NCBI RefSeq assembly: GCF_050379415.1
Contig: NZ_JBNRLS010000005.1
Location: 1 to 64,000, forward strand
Origin: Marinobacter sp050379415
Lineage (GTDB): Bacteria; Pseudomonadota; Gammaproteobacteria; Pseudomonadales; Oleiphilaceae
Reading direction: 5' to 3'
DNA: 64,000 nucleotides
Of this stretch, positions 1 to 7,217 are shown piece by piece. The number at the start of each line of letters is the position of its first letter. Positions within the stretch are counted from its first letter, which is position 1. The translations under genes were made by a program, and so were the position numbers. The notes under the pieces are model-generated. The model did no database searches. It had not been told where the DNA came from and worked only from the letters and a program-made list of their open reading frames with translations.

Positions 1-212
1 GAAGAAATCTTGAAACCATTTTCTTCAAAACTTTCAAGCAGTTACTCCCTCGGGCCGCCGCTGCGTCAGTGGCTTGTCCCTCAGAAGTGGTGCGCATTCT
101 ACAGCCCTCAGGAAAACTGTCAACGACCAATTTCGGTTTATTTTCCGGTGCTTCGGTTTCCACCTATTCCGCTGTTCAAATATCACCCAAAACGGCCAAC
201 CAATCACCTGTT
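1..212. other. Intergenic left edge, no gene seen
   Basis: This stretch lies downstream of msrQ, which reads toward it. No reading frame here has a plausible start, ribosome binding site and recognisable product, and I found no convincing tRNA or rRNA end. It may hold the 3' region of a gene outside the window. Confidence 0.4.
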
Positions 213-821
213 TCAGCTTCTTCTGGGTGCCCTCAGCGGAATCAGGGAATACCATCCGAACCAGTACCCTCTTATACCGAGCAAAAAGACCACCACCAAT
301 CCATAAATCACCATCTCGGCAATATCGCTCCGTGCCTGGAACATGAAATGCAGCCACGCCAGGGCGACAGCCGGATAAATCAGACGGTGCAGCGGCTTCC
401 ATCGCCGCCCCACCCTGCGCATCATCGATTTGGTGGACGTGACTGCCAGCGGAATCAGCAACAGGAACGCAATACTTCCGAAAATAATATAGGGGCGTTT
501 GGTAAAAGTCGCCCACAAATCGGTCCACCCAAGGATGAACTGAAGGAAAGCCATCAGGTGAAGCGTCGCATAGAAGAATGCAAACAGACCGACCATCCTT
601 CGGACTTTTATCCAGCCGGTCCATTGGGTCCAGCGCGCCAGGGGCGTCATCAAAAGCGTCACAATCAGCAATTGGAGTGCCGACAGGCCGAGCGTCTCGG
701 TTACCGTTTGCCCCGGGTCGGGCCCAAGGGAACCGGTGACAATATTGAAGACCAGTAACGCAAACGGCACACAGGACAGCAGAAAGACCAGTATTCTGAA
801 CGGCAACATCGGGATGGTCAT
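213..821 (-). CDS. msrQ: MsrQ, heme-binding membrane subunit of the MsrPQ methionine sulfoxide reductase
   Basis: This 202-residue protein is strongly hydrophobic with about six membrane segments and matches the YedZ/MsrQ ferric-reductase-like family. Conserved histidines in membrane segments (TLHLMAF near residue 88, RLIYPAVALAWLHF near residue 150) are the likely b-type heme ligands. In the known system MsrQ passes electrons from the respiratory chain or flavin reductase to periplasmic MsrP. The gene starts 19 bases after the msrP stop on the same strand, the usual msrP-msrQ order. Length is normal for the family. Confidence 0.93.
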   Translation of the reverse strand: MTIPMLPFRILVFLLSCVPFALLVFNIVTGSLGPDPGQTVTETLGLSALQLLIVTLLMTPLARWTQWTGWIKVRRMVGLFAFFYATLHLMAFLQFILGWTDLWATFTKRPYIIFGSIAFLLLIPLAVTSTKSMMRRVGRRWKPLHRLIYPAVALAWLHFMFQARSDIAEMVIYGLVVVFLLGIRGYWFGWYSLIPLRAPRRS

Positions 822-840
822 GATTGGTCCTGATTTCCGT

Positions 841-1818
841 TCAATAATTCTTGGTCAGGTCCATACCCTTGTACAAGTGGGCAACCTGTTCACCATAACC
901 ATTGAACTTCCGGGTTTCCATCCAGTTCGGGCTCAAAAGTCCTGACGGCAGCCGGCGCTCTCGCTTCTGGCTCCAGCGCGGATGGTCCACCTCGGGATTC
1001 ACGTTGGCGTAGAAGCCGTATTCCTGAGGCGCAATCATTTCCCAGGTGGTTTTCGGCCGCTCCTCCTGGAAACGGATCTTCACGATGGACTTGATACTCT
1101 TGAATCCGTATTTCCAGGGCAAAACCAGACGCAAAGGCGCGCCGTTCTGTTTCGGGAGGGTTTTTCCGTAGAGGCCGACGGCCATGAAGCTCAGCTCATT
1201 CATGGCCTCATCCATCCTGAGGCCTTCCTGATACGGCCAATCGATGGTACTGAACAACGAGCGTTGCGCGCGCATCTGATCCGGATCGTGGAGGGTTTCA
1301 AAATAAACGTACTTAGCCCGGGAGTTCGGTTCGAAACGCTTGAGCATCTCCGCCAGCGGAATCCCGATCCAGGGAATCACCATGGACCAGGCTTCAACAC
1401 AGCGTAGCCGGTAGATTCGTTCCTGGTAGTCATGGGGGCGGACCAGATCCTCCAGGCCATAAGTTCCTGGCTTGTCGCATTCCCCCTCGACGACCACCGA
1501 CCAGGGGTCTACAGACATTTCATCTGCGTACTTGGCGGGGTCCCCCTTACCGGTCCCGAACTCGTAGAAGTTGTTGTAACGGGTTACATCTTCATACGGG
1601 GTTTTCTCTTCATCGGTGGAGAATCCCGGCATCGCTGTAAATTTGAGGGATTCGCCCTGCACCGGTATGGCTGCGGCGTCCACAAGGCGAGGGACTCCGG
1701 CACCGGCCAGCGCGGCAGCAACCATACCACCCATGAAACGGCGACGATCAAGGTAAACCGATTCTGGCGTGATGTCAGATTGGGAAAGGGCCCAGGACGG
1801 GCGTTTCTTGATAAGCAT
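841..1818 (-). CDS. msrP: MsrP, periplasmic molybdopterin methionine sulfoxide reductase catalytic subunit
   Basis: This 325-residue protein has an N-terminal twin-arginine signal (RRRFMGG at 26-32, then an alanine-rich hydrophobic stretch), so it should be exported folded with its cofactor. The sulfite-oxidase-like molybdopterin fold is recognisable, and Cys140 in YRLRCVEAW is the expected molybdenum ligand. The enzyme repairs oxidised methionine in periplasmic proteins using electrons from MsrQ, encoded directly downstream. Length and motif order match YedY/MsrP. Confidence 0.95.
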   Translation of the reverse strand: MLIKKRPSWALSQSDITPESVYLDRRRFMGGMVAAALAGAGVPRLVDAAAIPVQGESLKFTAMPGFSTDEEKTPYEDVTRYNNFYEFGTGKGDPAKYADEMSVDPWSVVVEGECDKPGTYGLEDLVRPHDYQERIYRLRCVEAWSMVIPWIGIPLAEMLKRFEPNSRAKYVYFETLHDPDQMRAQRSLFSTIDWPYQEGLRMDEAMNELSFMAVGLYGKTLPKQNGAPLRLVLPWKYGFKSIKSIVKIRFQEERPKTTWEMIAPQEYGFYANVNPEVDHPRWSQKRERRLPSGLLSPNWMETRKFNGYGEQVAHLYKGMDLTKNY

Positions 1819-1873
1819 CGGGAATCTCCGTTAACCAGAAGCCTGATTGGTTGACCGGAGTATCCCTCGAGAA

Positions 1874-1898
1874 TTCCCCGGGCGCCGGGCCCGGGGAA
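1874..1898. terminator. GC-rich hairpin between pssA and msrP
   Basis: Perfect 10-base arms (ttccccgggc at 1874-1883 and gcccggggaa at 1889-1898) flank a 5-base loop. It lies about 20 bases after the pssA stop on the reverse strand. No T-run follows, so it may be a weak terminator or a 3' stabilising hairpin. Confidence 0.5.
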
Positions 1899-1920
1899 AC
1901 GACTGCAGGAGTACTACGCC

Positions 1921-2751
1921 TTACTGACGGCGCGGTTTGCCGCGAAACAGGGCGCGGGCAGGTCCGGACAACGCATAGAGCAGGAACACGGTAAACAATA
2001 CGGTTGCCGGATCCAGGGCGATCACCACGAGGATCAGCACCACCAACAATATAGCGGCAAACGGAACCCGGCCGCGCAGGTCAAGATCCTTGAAGCTGCG
2101 ATAGAAAATATTGCTCACCATGAGCACGCCGGTACCGCCAACCACTACAACAGTCAGCATCGTCAGCCAGGTGGATGGCTCAAACTGGTGGAAACACCAG
2201 ACCAGGCCGGCAACACAGGCGGCGGCGGACGGACTGGCCAGCCCGACAAAGAACTTCTTGTCCACCGAACCGATCTGGGTATTGAAGCGAGCCAGGCGCA
2301 AGGCGGCGCCGGCAACAAAGATGAACGTGATCGCCCAGCCAAACTTGCCAAGACCGTTCAGGGACCAGAAAAAGGCCACCAGCCCCGGCGCCACACCGAA
2401 GGCCACCATGTCCGCGAGACTGTCGTACTCCTCGCCGAACTTGCTCTGGGTGTTGGTCATCCGGGCCACTCGGCCATCCAGTCCGTCGAGGATCATCGAG
2501 ACAAAGATCGCGATCGCGGCATTATCAAAGACACCGTTGGCGGCCGAGACGATGGCATAGAACCCCGAAAACAGGGAGGCCGTCGTCAGCGCGTTGGGAA
2601 GCAGGTAAATCCCTTTCCGCCGGACAGGCGCCCCTTCGACCAGCTCTTCTTCCACAACCTCACCGGAATCGATCTCCGGATCCGGGGTCTCTTGCTGCTC
2701 ATTCTTGAAGGTGGCTTCTTCTGCGTCGACAGATTTTTTCTCGTCAGTCAT
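1921..2751 (-). CDS. pssA: CDP-diacylglycerol--serine O-phosphatidyltransferase
   Basis: This membrane enzyme makes phosphatidylserine from CDP-diacylglycerol and serine, the first step toward phosphatidylethanolamine. The CDP-alcohol phosphatidyltransferase signature DGx2ARx8Gx3Dx3D is complete (DGRVARM ... GEEYDSLAD), and several membrane segments follow. The first 40 or so residues are acidic and hydrophilic, presumably cytoplasmic. I chose the start at 2751 (MTDEKK) because GGAG lies 8 bases upstream; a start 7 codons earlier lacks this. The protein is 276 residues. The gene follows ilvC and is separated from it by a strong terminator. Confidence 0.93.
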   Translation of the reverse strand: MTDEKKSVDAEEATFKNEQQETPDPEIDSGEVVEEELVEGAPVRRKGIYLLPNALTTASLFSGFYAIVSAANGVFDNAAIAIFVSMILDGLDGRVARMTNTQSKFGEEYDSLADMVAFGVAPGLVAFFWSLNGLGKFGWAITFIFVAGAALRLARFNTQIGSVDKKFFVGLASPSAAACVAGLVWCFHQFEPSTWLTMLTVVVVGGTGVLMVSNIFYRSFKDLDLRGRVPFAAILLVVLILVVIALDPATVLFTVFLLYALSGPARALFRGKPRRQ

Positions 2752-2790
2752 TCCTGGAACTCCGGAAAGCATTTGGGCGGAGTATATACG

Positions 2791-2819
2791 AAAAACGCGG
2801 CCACCCGGGCCGCGTTTTC
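2791..2819 (-). terminator. Rho-independent terminator of the ilv operon
   Basis: Reading the reverse strand, an 11-base perfect stem (aaaacgcggcc paired with ggccgcgtttt, 5-base loop) ends in a T-run. It starts about 20 bases after the ilvC stop and lies just before pssA. Confidence 0.88.
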
Positions 2820-2841
2820 AAAACTGTGCCGGGAATCCGGA

Positions 2842-3858
2842 TCAGTTCTTGTCCTTGTCCACGATCTTGTTGGCAGTGATCCACGGCATCATGGAACGCA
2901 GCTTCTCACCAACGACTTCGATCTGGTGGGCGGCATTGTCACGACGGCGCGCGGTCATGGACGGGTAGTTCAGGCTGCCTTCGGAGATGAACATCTTGGC
3001 GTACTCGCCGCTCTGGATGCGCTTGAGAGCATTGCGCATGGCTTCGCGGGACTGCTCGTTGATGATCTCCGGACCAGTCACGTACTCACCATACTCCGCG
3101 TTGTTGGAGATGGAGTAGTTCATGTTGGCGATACCGCCTTCGTACATCAGATCCACGATCAGCTTCAGCTCGTGCAGACACTCGAAGTAGGCCATCTCCG
3201 GCGCATAACCGGCTTCAACCAGAGTTTCGAAACCGGCCTTGACCAGCTCAACGGTACCGCCACACAGAACGGCCTGCTCGCCGAACAGGTCGGTTTCAGT
3301 TTCGTCCTTGAAGCTGGTTTCGATGATACCGGTACGGCCGCCACCAATGCCGCTCGCGTAGGACAGGGCCAGGTTCTTGGCGTTGCCAGAGGCGTCCTGG
3401 AAGATGGCAATCAGGTCAGGAATGCCACCACCGTTGGCGAATTCGGTGCGAACGGTATGGCCCGGAGCCTTCGGAGCCACCATGATCACGTCCAGGTCCT
3501 TACGCGGAACGATCTGGTTGTAATGGATGGCGAAACCGTGGGCGAACGCCAAAGTTGCACCTTCTTTCAGGTTCGGCTCGATTTCGGCCTTGTACAACTG
3601 GGCCTGGTACTCGTCGGGAGTCAGGACCATGACCACGTCAGCGGCGGCAACGGCAGACGGCACGTCGCTGGTCTTCAGGCCATAGGCTTCGGCCTTGGCG
3701 ATGGAAGAAGAGCCCGGGCGCAGACCCACGGTCACGTCAACACCGGATTCTTTCAGGTTGCACGCGTGGGCGTGGCCCTGGGAGCCGAAACCGATGATGG
3801 CAACTTTCTTGCCCTGGATGATGGAAAGATCACAATCCTTATCGTAGTAAACCTGCAT
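2842..3858 (-). CDS. ilvC: Ketol-acid reductoisomerase (NADP+)
   Basis: This enzyme isomerises and reduces acetolactate or acetohydroxybutyrate in valine, isoleucine and leucine synthesis. The 338-residue length is that of the short class I form. The Rossmann motif GFGSQGHAHACNL lies near residues 24-36, and the C-terminal knotted helical domain with its acidic metal ligands is present. It is the last gene of ilvI-ilvH-ilvC, 66 bases after ilvH. That gap holds a perfect hairpin at 3880-3897 (atggccc/gggccat), which may tune expression between ilvH and ilvC. Confidence 0.97.
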   Translation of the reverse strand: MQVYYDKDCDLSIIQGKKVAIIGFGSQGHAHACNLKESGVDVTVGLRPGSSSIAKAEAYGLKTSDVPSAVAAADVVMVLTPDEYQAQLYKAEIEPNLKEGATLAFAHGFAIHYNQIVPRKDLDVIMVAPKAPGHTVRTEFANGGGIPDLIAIFQDASGNAKNLALSYASGIGGGRTGIIETSFKDETETDLFGEQAVLCGGTVELVKAGFETLVEAGYAPEMAYFECLHELKLIVDLMYEGGIANMNYSISNNAEYGEYVTGPEIINEQSREAMRNALKRIQSGEYAKMFISEGSLNYPSMTARRRDNAAHQIEVVGEKLRSMMPWITANKIVDKDKN

Positions 3859-3924
3859 GAGAAACCTCTGTTATTTGTGATGGCCCCGCAGGGCCATGAT
3901 GTTCGAACTTATTAATTCTGGCCG

Positions 3925-4416
3925 TTACAGGCTCAGCACCTTTTCGCCGCGGGCAATTCCAGACACCCCGGTACGGACCACTTCCAGCACCCCGGAAGTA
4001 CCGACTGCCTGGATAAAACCGTCCAGCTTGTCGCTGTCGCCTGCCAGCTGAACCGTGTAGACCGAGCTGGTGACGTCCACGATCTGGCCCCGGAAGATAT
4101 CCACCGTGCGCTTGATCTCGGCACGCTGGGACCCGGTGGCTTTCAGCTTCACCAGCATCAGTTCGCGCTCGATGTGGGCACCTTCGGTCAAATCCACCAG
4201 CTTCACCACTTCAATAAGCTTGTTCAGCTGCTTGGTGATCTGTTCGATGACCTTGTCAGATCCGGTAGTGGTGACCGTCAGACGGGACAAGGTCTCGTCC
4301 TCGGTCGGCGCCACGGTCAGTGTTTCAATGTTGTAGTTGCGCTGGGAGAACAGCCCAACAACCCGTGACAGTGCACCCGGCTCGTTTTCCAGCAAAACAG
4401 AAATGATTCGACGCAT
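3925..4416 (-). CDS. ilvH: Acetolactate synthase small (regulatory) subunit
   Basis: This 163-residue ACT-domain protein (MRRIISVLLENEPGALSRV) binds valine and regulates the catalytic subunit. The start at 4416 matches family members and lies just after the ilvI stop at 4419, so the two genes are nearly contiguous and probably translationally coupled. A longer frame runs upstream into ilvI but lacks family support. The C-terminal second ACT-like domain is present. Confidence 0.96.
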   Translation of the reverse strand: MRRIISVLLENEPGALSRVVGLFSQRNYNIETLTVAPTEDETLSRLTVTTTGSDKVIEQITKQLNKLIEVVKLVDLTEGAHIERELMLVKLKATGSQRAEIKRTVDIFRGQIVDVTSSVYTVQLAGDSDKLDGFIQAVGTSGVLEVVRTGVSGIARGEKVLSL

Positions 4417-4418
4417 GA

Positions 4419-6137
4419 TCACACCCTCTCCGTCTTGCTGAGCCACATGTCTTTCATGGAACCGCGGGCCACCTGCATCGGGTAGACATGCTCGAAGCGG
4501 TCTACATAGATGTCGACAAAAACGAGCTTGTCTTTCATCGCCAGGACTTCCTTGAGCTTGGACTCAAGGTCTTCCTTTCTCTCGATGCGTACACCTACGT
4601 GGCCATAGGCTTCCGCCAGCTTGATGAAGTCCGGCAGAGACTCCATGTAGGACTGGGAGTGACGGGACTCGTAGTTCATGTCCTGCCACTGCTTCACCAT
4701 GCCCAGGGCCTGGTTGTTCAGGTTGATGATCTTCACCGGCAGGTTGTACTGCTTGCAGGTGGACAGCTCCTGGATGTTCATCTGGATACTGCCCTCACCG
4801 GTGATGCACAGCACCTCGTCGTCCGGATGGGTGAGCTTGACCCCCATCGCCGCCGGCAGGCCGAAGCCCATGGTGCCCAGACCACCGGAGTTGATCCAGC
4901 GATTGGGCTTGTCGAACTTGTAGTACTGGGCAGCAAACATCTGGTGCTGACCCACGTCGGAGGTGACGAACGCCTCGCCGTTAGTCAGCTTGCACAGCAA
5001 TTCGATCACTTCCTGCGGCTTGATGACATCCGGGTTGGATTCGTAACGCATACCGTGGAACGCACGCCACTCGTCGATCTGCTTCCACCAGGAAGCCAGC
5101 GCGTCGGCATCCGGCTTGTCCTTGCTTTCTTTCACCAGGGCAAGCATCTCCTTGAGCACCGCATCCACAGGGCCGACGATGGGCACATCCGCTTCCACGG
5201 TCTTGGAGATGGAGGCCGGATCGATGTCGATGTGGATGATGCGTGCACCCGGACAGAACTTCTCGGTGGCGTTGGTTACCCGGTCGTCAAAACGGGCGCC
5301 CACACAGAGAATCAGATCCGAATGGTGCATGGCCATGTTGGCTTCGTAGGTGCCATGCATGCCCAGCCAGCCCAGGTGCTGCTTGTCGGAAGCCGGATAG
5401 CAGCCGATACCCATGAGGGTGTTGGTGAGCGGGTACCCCAGCATACGCGTAAGCTCGGTCAGCTGGTTCGAAGCCTTACCCAGAATTACGCCGCCGCCGG
5501 CATAAATAATCGGGCGCTTGGCCGCCAGCATCATATCAACTGCTTTCTTGATCTGGCCGGCGTGGCCACGAATGGCCGGGTTATAGGAACGCAGCTTGAC
5601 CTTCTTCGGATAGGAATACTCATAGCGCTCGTTCGGCGTGGTCATATCCTTGGGGATATCCACCACCACCGGGCCGGGACGACCGGTCGCAGCAATGTAG
5701 TAGGCCTTGCGAATGATTTCGGGGATTTCCTCGGGGTGCCGCACACTCAGGTTGTGCTTCACCACGGGACGGGACACACCGATCATATCGGTTTCCTGGA
5801 AGGCATCCTCACCAATGAGGTGGGAAGCAACCTGACCGCACAGAACCACCATGGGGATGGAATCCATGAAAGCGGTGGCAATGCCGGTAATGGTGTTGGT
5901 GGCTCCAGGACCCGAGGTCACCAGTACGGTACCTGGTTTTCCGGTCGCGCGGGCATAACCGTCGGCCATATGGACCGCCGCCTGCTCATGCCGAACCAGA
6001 ATGTGCTTGACTTTGTCCTGCCTGAACAGCGCGTCATAAATATGAAGGGCTGCACCACCCGGATAGCCGTATATGTACTCGATACCTTCATCCTGAAGGG
6101 ACCGGATCAGCATATCGGCGCCAGACAATAACTCCAC
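4419..6137 (-). CDS. ilvI: Acetolactate synthase catalytic (large) subunit
   Basis: This 572-residue thiamine-diphosphate and FAD enzyme condenses pyruvate with pyruvate or 2-ketobutyrate, the first committed step of branched-chain amino acid synthesis. Features seen are the N-terminal GYPGGA motif with catalytic Glu in RHEQAA, the FAD-binding middle domain, and a C-terminal diphosphate-binding motif starting GEGSIQMN. The usual Asp after the first Gly is Glu here. The start is GTG at 6137, with GAGGG 9 bases upstream; MELLSGA matches Pseudomonas-type homologs. It is first in the operon and has a leader of roughly 290 bases. Confidence 0.96.
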   Translation of the reverse strand: MELLSGADMLIRSLQDEGIEYIYGYPGGAALHIYDALFRQDKVKHILVRHEQAAVHMADGYARATGKPGTVLVTSGPGATNTITGIATAFMDSIPMVVLCGQVASHLIGEDAFQETDMIGVSRPVVKHNLSVRHPEEIPEIIRKAYYIAATGRPGPVVVDIPKDMTTPNERYEYSYPKKVKLRSYNPAIRGHAGQIKKAVDMMLAAKRPIIYAGGGVILGKASNQLTELTRMLGYPLTNTLMGIGCYPASDKQHLGWLGMHGTYEANMAMHHSDLILCVGARFDDRVTNATEKFCPGARIIHIDIDPASISKTVEADVPIVGPVDAVLKEMLALVKESKDKPDADALASWWKQIDEWRAFHGMRYESNPDVIKPQEVIELLCKLTNGEAFVTSDVGQHQMFAAQYYKFDKPNRWINSGGLGTMGFGLPAAMGVKLTHPDDEVLCITGEGSIQMNIQELSTCKQYNLPVKIINLNNQALGMVKQWQDMNYESRHSQSYMESLPDFIKLAEAYGHVGVRIERKEDLESKLKEVLAMKDKLVFVDIYVDRFEHVYPMQVARGSMKDMWLSKTERV

Positions 6138-6639
6138 GATTTTCTACCCTCTTCTACGAGTGAATGAGCCGGGTTTCGCCCCGGTTGCCTGGATTCACGG
6201 TCTCCCTGCTTCTTGTGAAAGCGGAACCGGCTTGCTCCTCCACACCTGCAAAATAAGAGGTTGTCTCCTGGCCAGCCGCCCTCCTGAGGGTTGCGGAGAA
6301 CGACCAATCAACGGGTTGCACGTAAGCAACAACCAGCGCACATCGGGACCCGACGTGTTCAGTGTGGTGATTAACGGGGGATACTCGCTCGGGATTGCCT
6401 GCCGAATTAACCCCAGTTTCAGGCAATCGCCAATTCTGACAGGGCGAAACTCCCTGTCAATAGGCGCCGACAGTTAATCGCCCCAATATCGCCGAACGTC
6501 TGCCATACTTGGTAAATCCGGACCCAGAGATTTGAACCAGACGAAAGAAAATCGGCGTTACGGATGGCATGATAGACTTCACCAATAATTCCAACCGGCA
6601 GCGGAATCTGACCGGCAGCAAACCACGGCGAGTAGATCC
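6138..6639. promoter_or_regulatory. Divergent ilvI / DUF4124 intergenic region with ilv leader
   Basis: This 502-base gap holds the ilvI leader and the upstream region of the forward gene at 6640. On the reverse strand a candidate sigma-70 promoter is TTGACA (6455-6460), 16 bases, CAGAAT (6433-6438). It overlaps a perfect 8-base inverted repeat, tgacaggg/ccctgtca, at 6437-6459. A small hairpin (ccggg/cccgg) lies close to the ilvI start. No gene is supported inside the gap. Confidence 0.45.
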
Positions 6640-7101
6640 ATGAACAGAAAAATTCTGATGTTGACCCTGTTAGTGGCTTTGGTACCGGGCATTGCCCACA
6701 GCGGTTCCGTCTACAAATGGACGGACGAAAATGGCGTCACCCACTTTGGCGACCGCCAGCCCACGGGCAGCAAGGCCGAACAGGTCAGTGTCCGTTCTGG
6801 CAAGGGTTCGGCAAACGCATCCAGCAGCACCAGCCCCCAGGAGAAGGTGCAGAACATGGAACAGGAAGCGGAAAAACGCGAACTCACCGAGCGTGAACGG
6901 GCCGAGATGGAAGCGATCCGCAAGCAACGCGAGGCCAACTGTGCCACCGCCGAGGCCAACCTGAAGATCATTGACAGCAATGCGCGGATTCAGGTGGAGG
7001 AAGACGGCGAGCGGCGGTATTTGTCTCCGGAGGAGATTGCCGAGCAGAGAATGAGGTTTGAGAAGATTGCCGAAGAGAACTGTGGGGCAATGGAAGAGTA
7101 A
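6640..7101 (+). CDS. DUF4124 domain-containing secreted protein
   Basis: This 153-residue protein has an N-terminal signal peptide (about residues 1-21, ending near AHS) followed by a short DUF4124 module, recognisable from VYKWTDENGVTHFGDRQP. The rest is charged, alpha-helical and probably coiled coil (residues 65-115), with three cysteines in the whole protein confined to the C-terminal half. The function of DUF4124 proteins is not established; they are common periplasmic proteins of gammaproteobacteria. The gene stands alone, divergent from ilvI, and a pair of palindromic repeats starts 12 bases after its stop. Confidence 0.8.
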   Translation: MNRKILMLTLLVALVPGIAHSGSVYKWTDENGVTHFGDRQPTGSKAEQVSVRSGKGSANASSSTSPQEKVQNMEQEAEKRELTERERAEMEAIRKQREANCATAEANLKIIDSNARIQVEEDGERRYLSPEEIAEQRMRFEKIAEENCGAMEE

Positions 7102-7112
7102 AAGGTGAAGGT

Positions 7113-7202
7113 GGGGTCAGATGAAAGCGTTCATCTGACCCCGGGTTAATGGCTCGAGCTGTGTTTGAAAATGGGGTCAGATGAAGGCTTTAATCTGACC
7201 CC
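7113..7202. repeat. Pair of REP-like palindromes
   Basis: Two 30-base palindromes lie at 7113-7142 and 7173-7202, starting 60 bases apart. Each begins ggggtcagatgaa and ends in the complementary sequence ctgacccc. Both are of the T/A stem class. The second has one mismatch in the right arm. The pair lies between the convergent DUF4124 gene and clpB. Confidence 0.9.
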
Positions 7203-7217
7203 GACCGACTTCACCGA

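Noticed and set aside
3880..3897. Terminator between ilvH and ilvC
   Set aside because: The 7-base stem is real but has no T-run, and ilvC is followed by a strong terminator, so I keep ilvIHC as one operon.
2188..3915. Long forward frame opposite pssA and ilvC
   Set aside because: It is antisense to two well-recognised genes, has low-complexity His/Gly/Asp composition and no recognisable domain; an effect of high-GC codon use. Similar long frames at 4488-6131 and 35111-37036 were rejected for the same reason.
5400..5500. Loss of function in IlvI because the cofactor motif begins GEGS rather than GDGS
   Set aside because: The Glu variant is, as far as I know, normal in acetolactate synthases of this group, and all other motifs and the length are intact.
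6308..6343. Possible 11-residue leader peptide MCAGCCLRATR before ilvI
   Set aside because: It has no good Shine-Dalgarno and few Leu, Ile or Val codons, so it does not look like an ilv attenuation peptide. Kept only as a curiosity.
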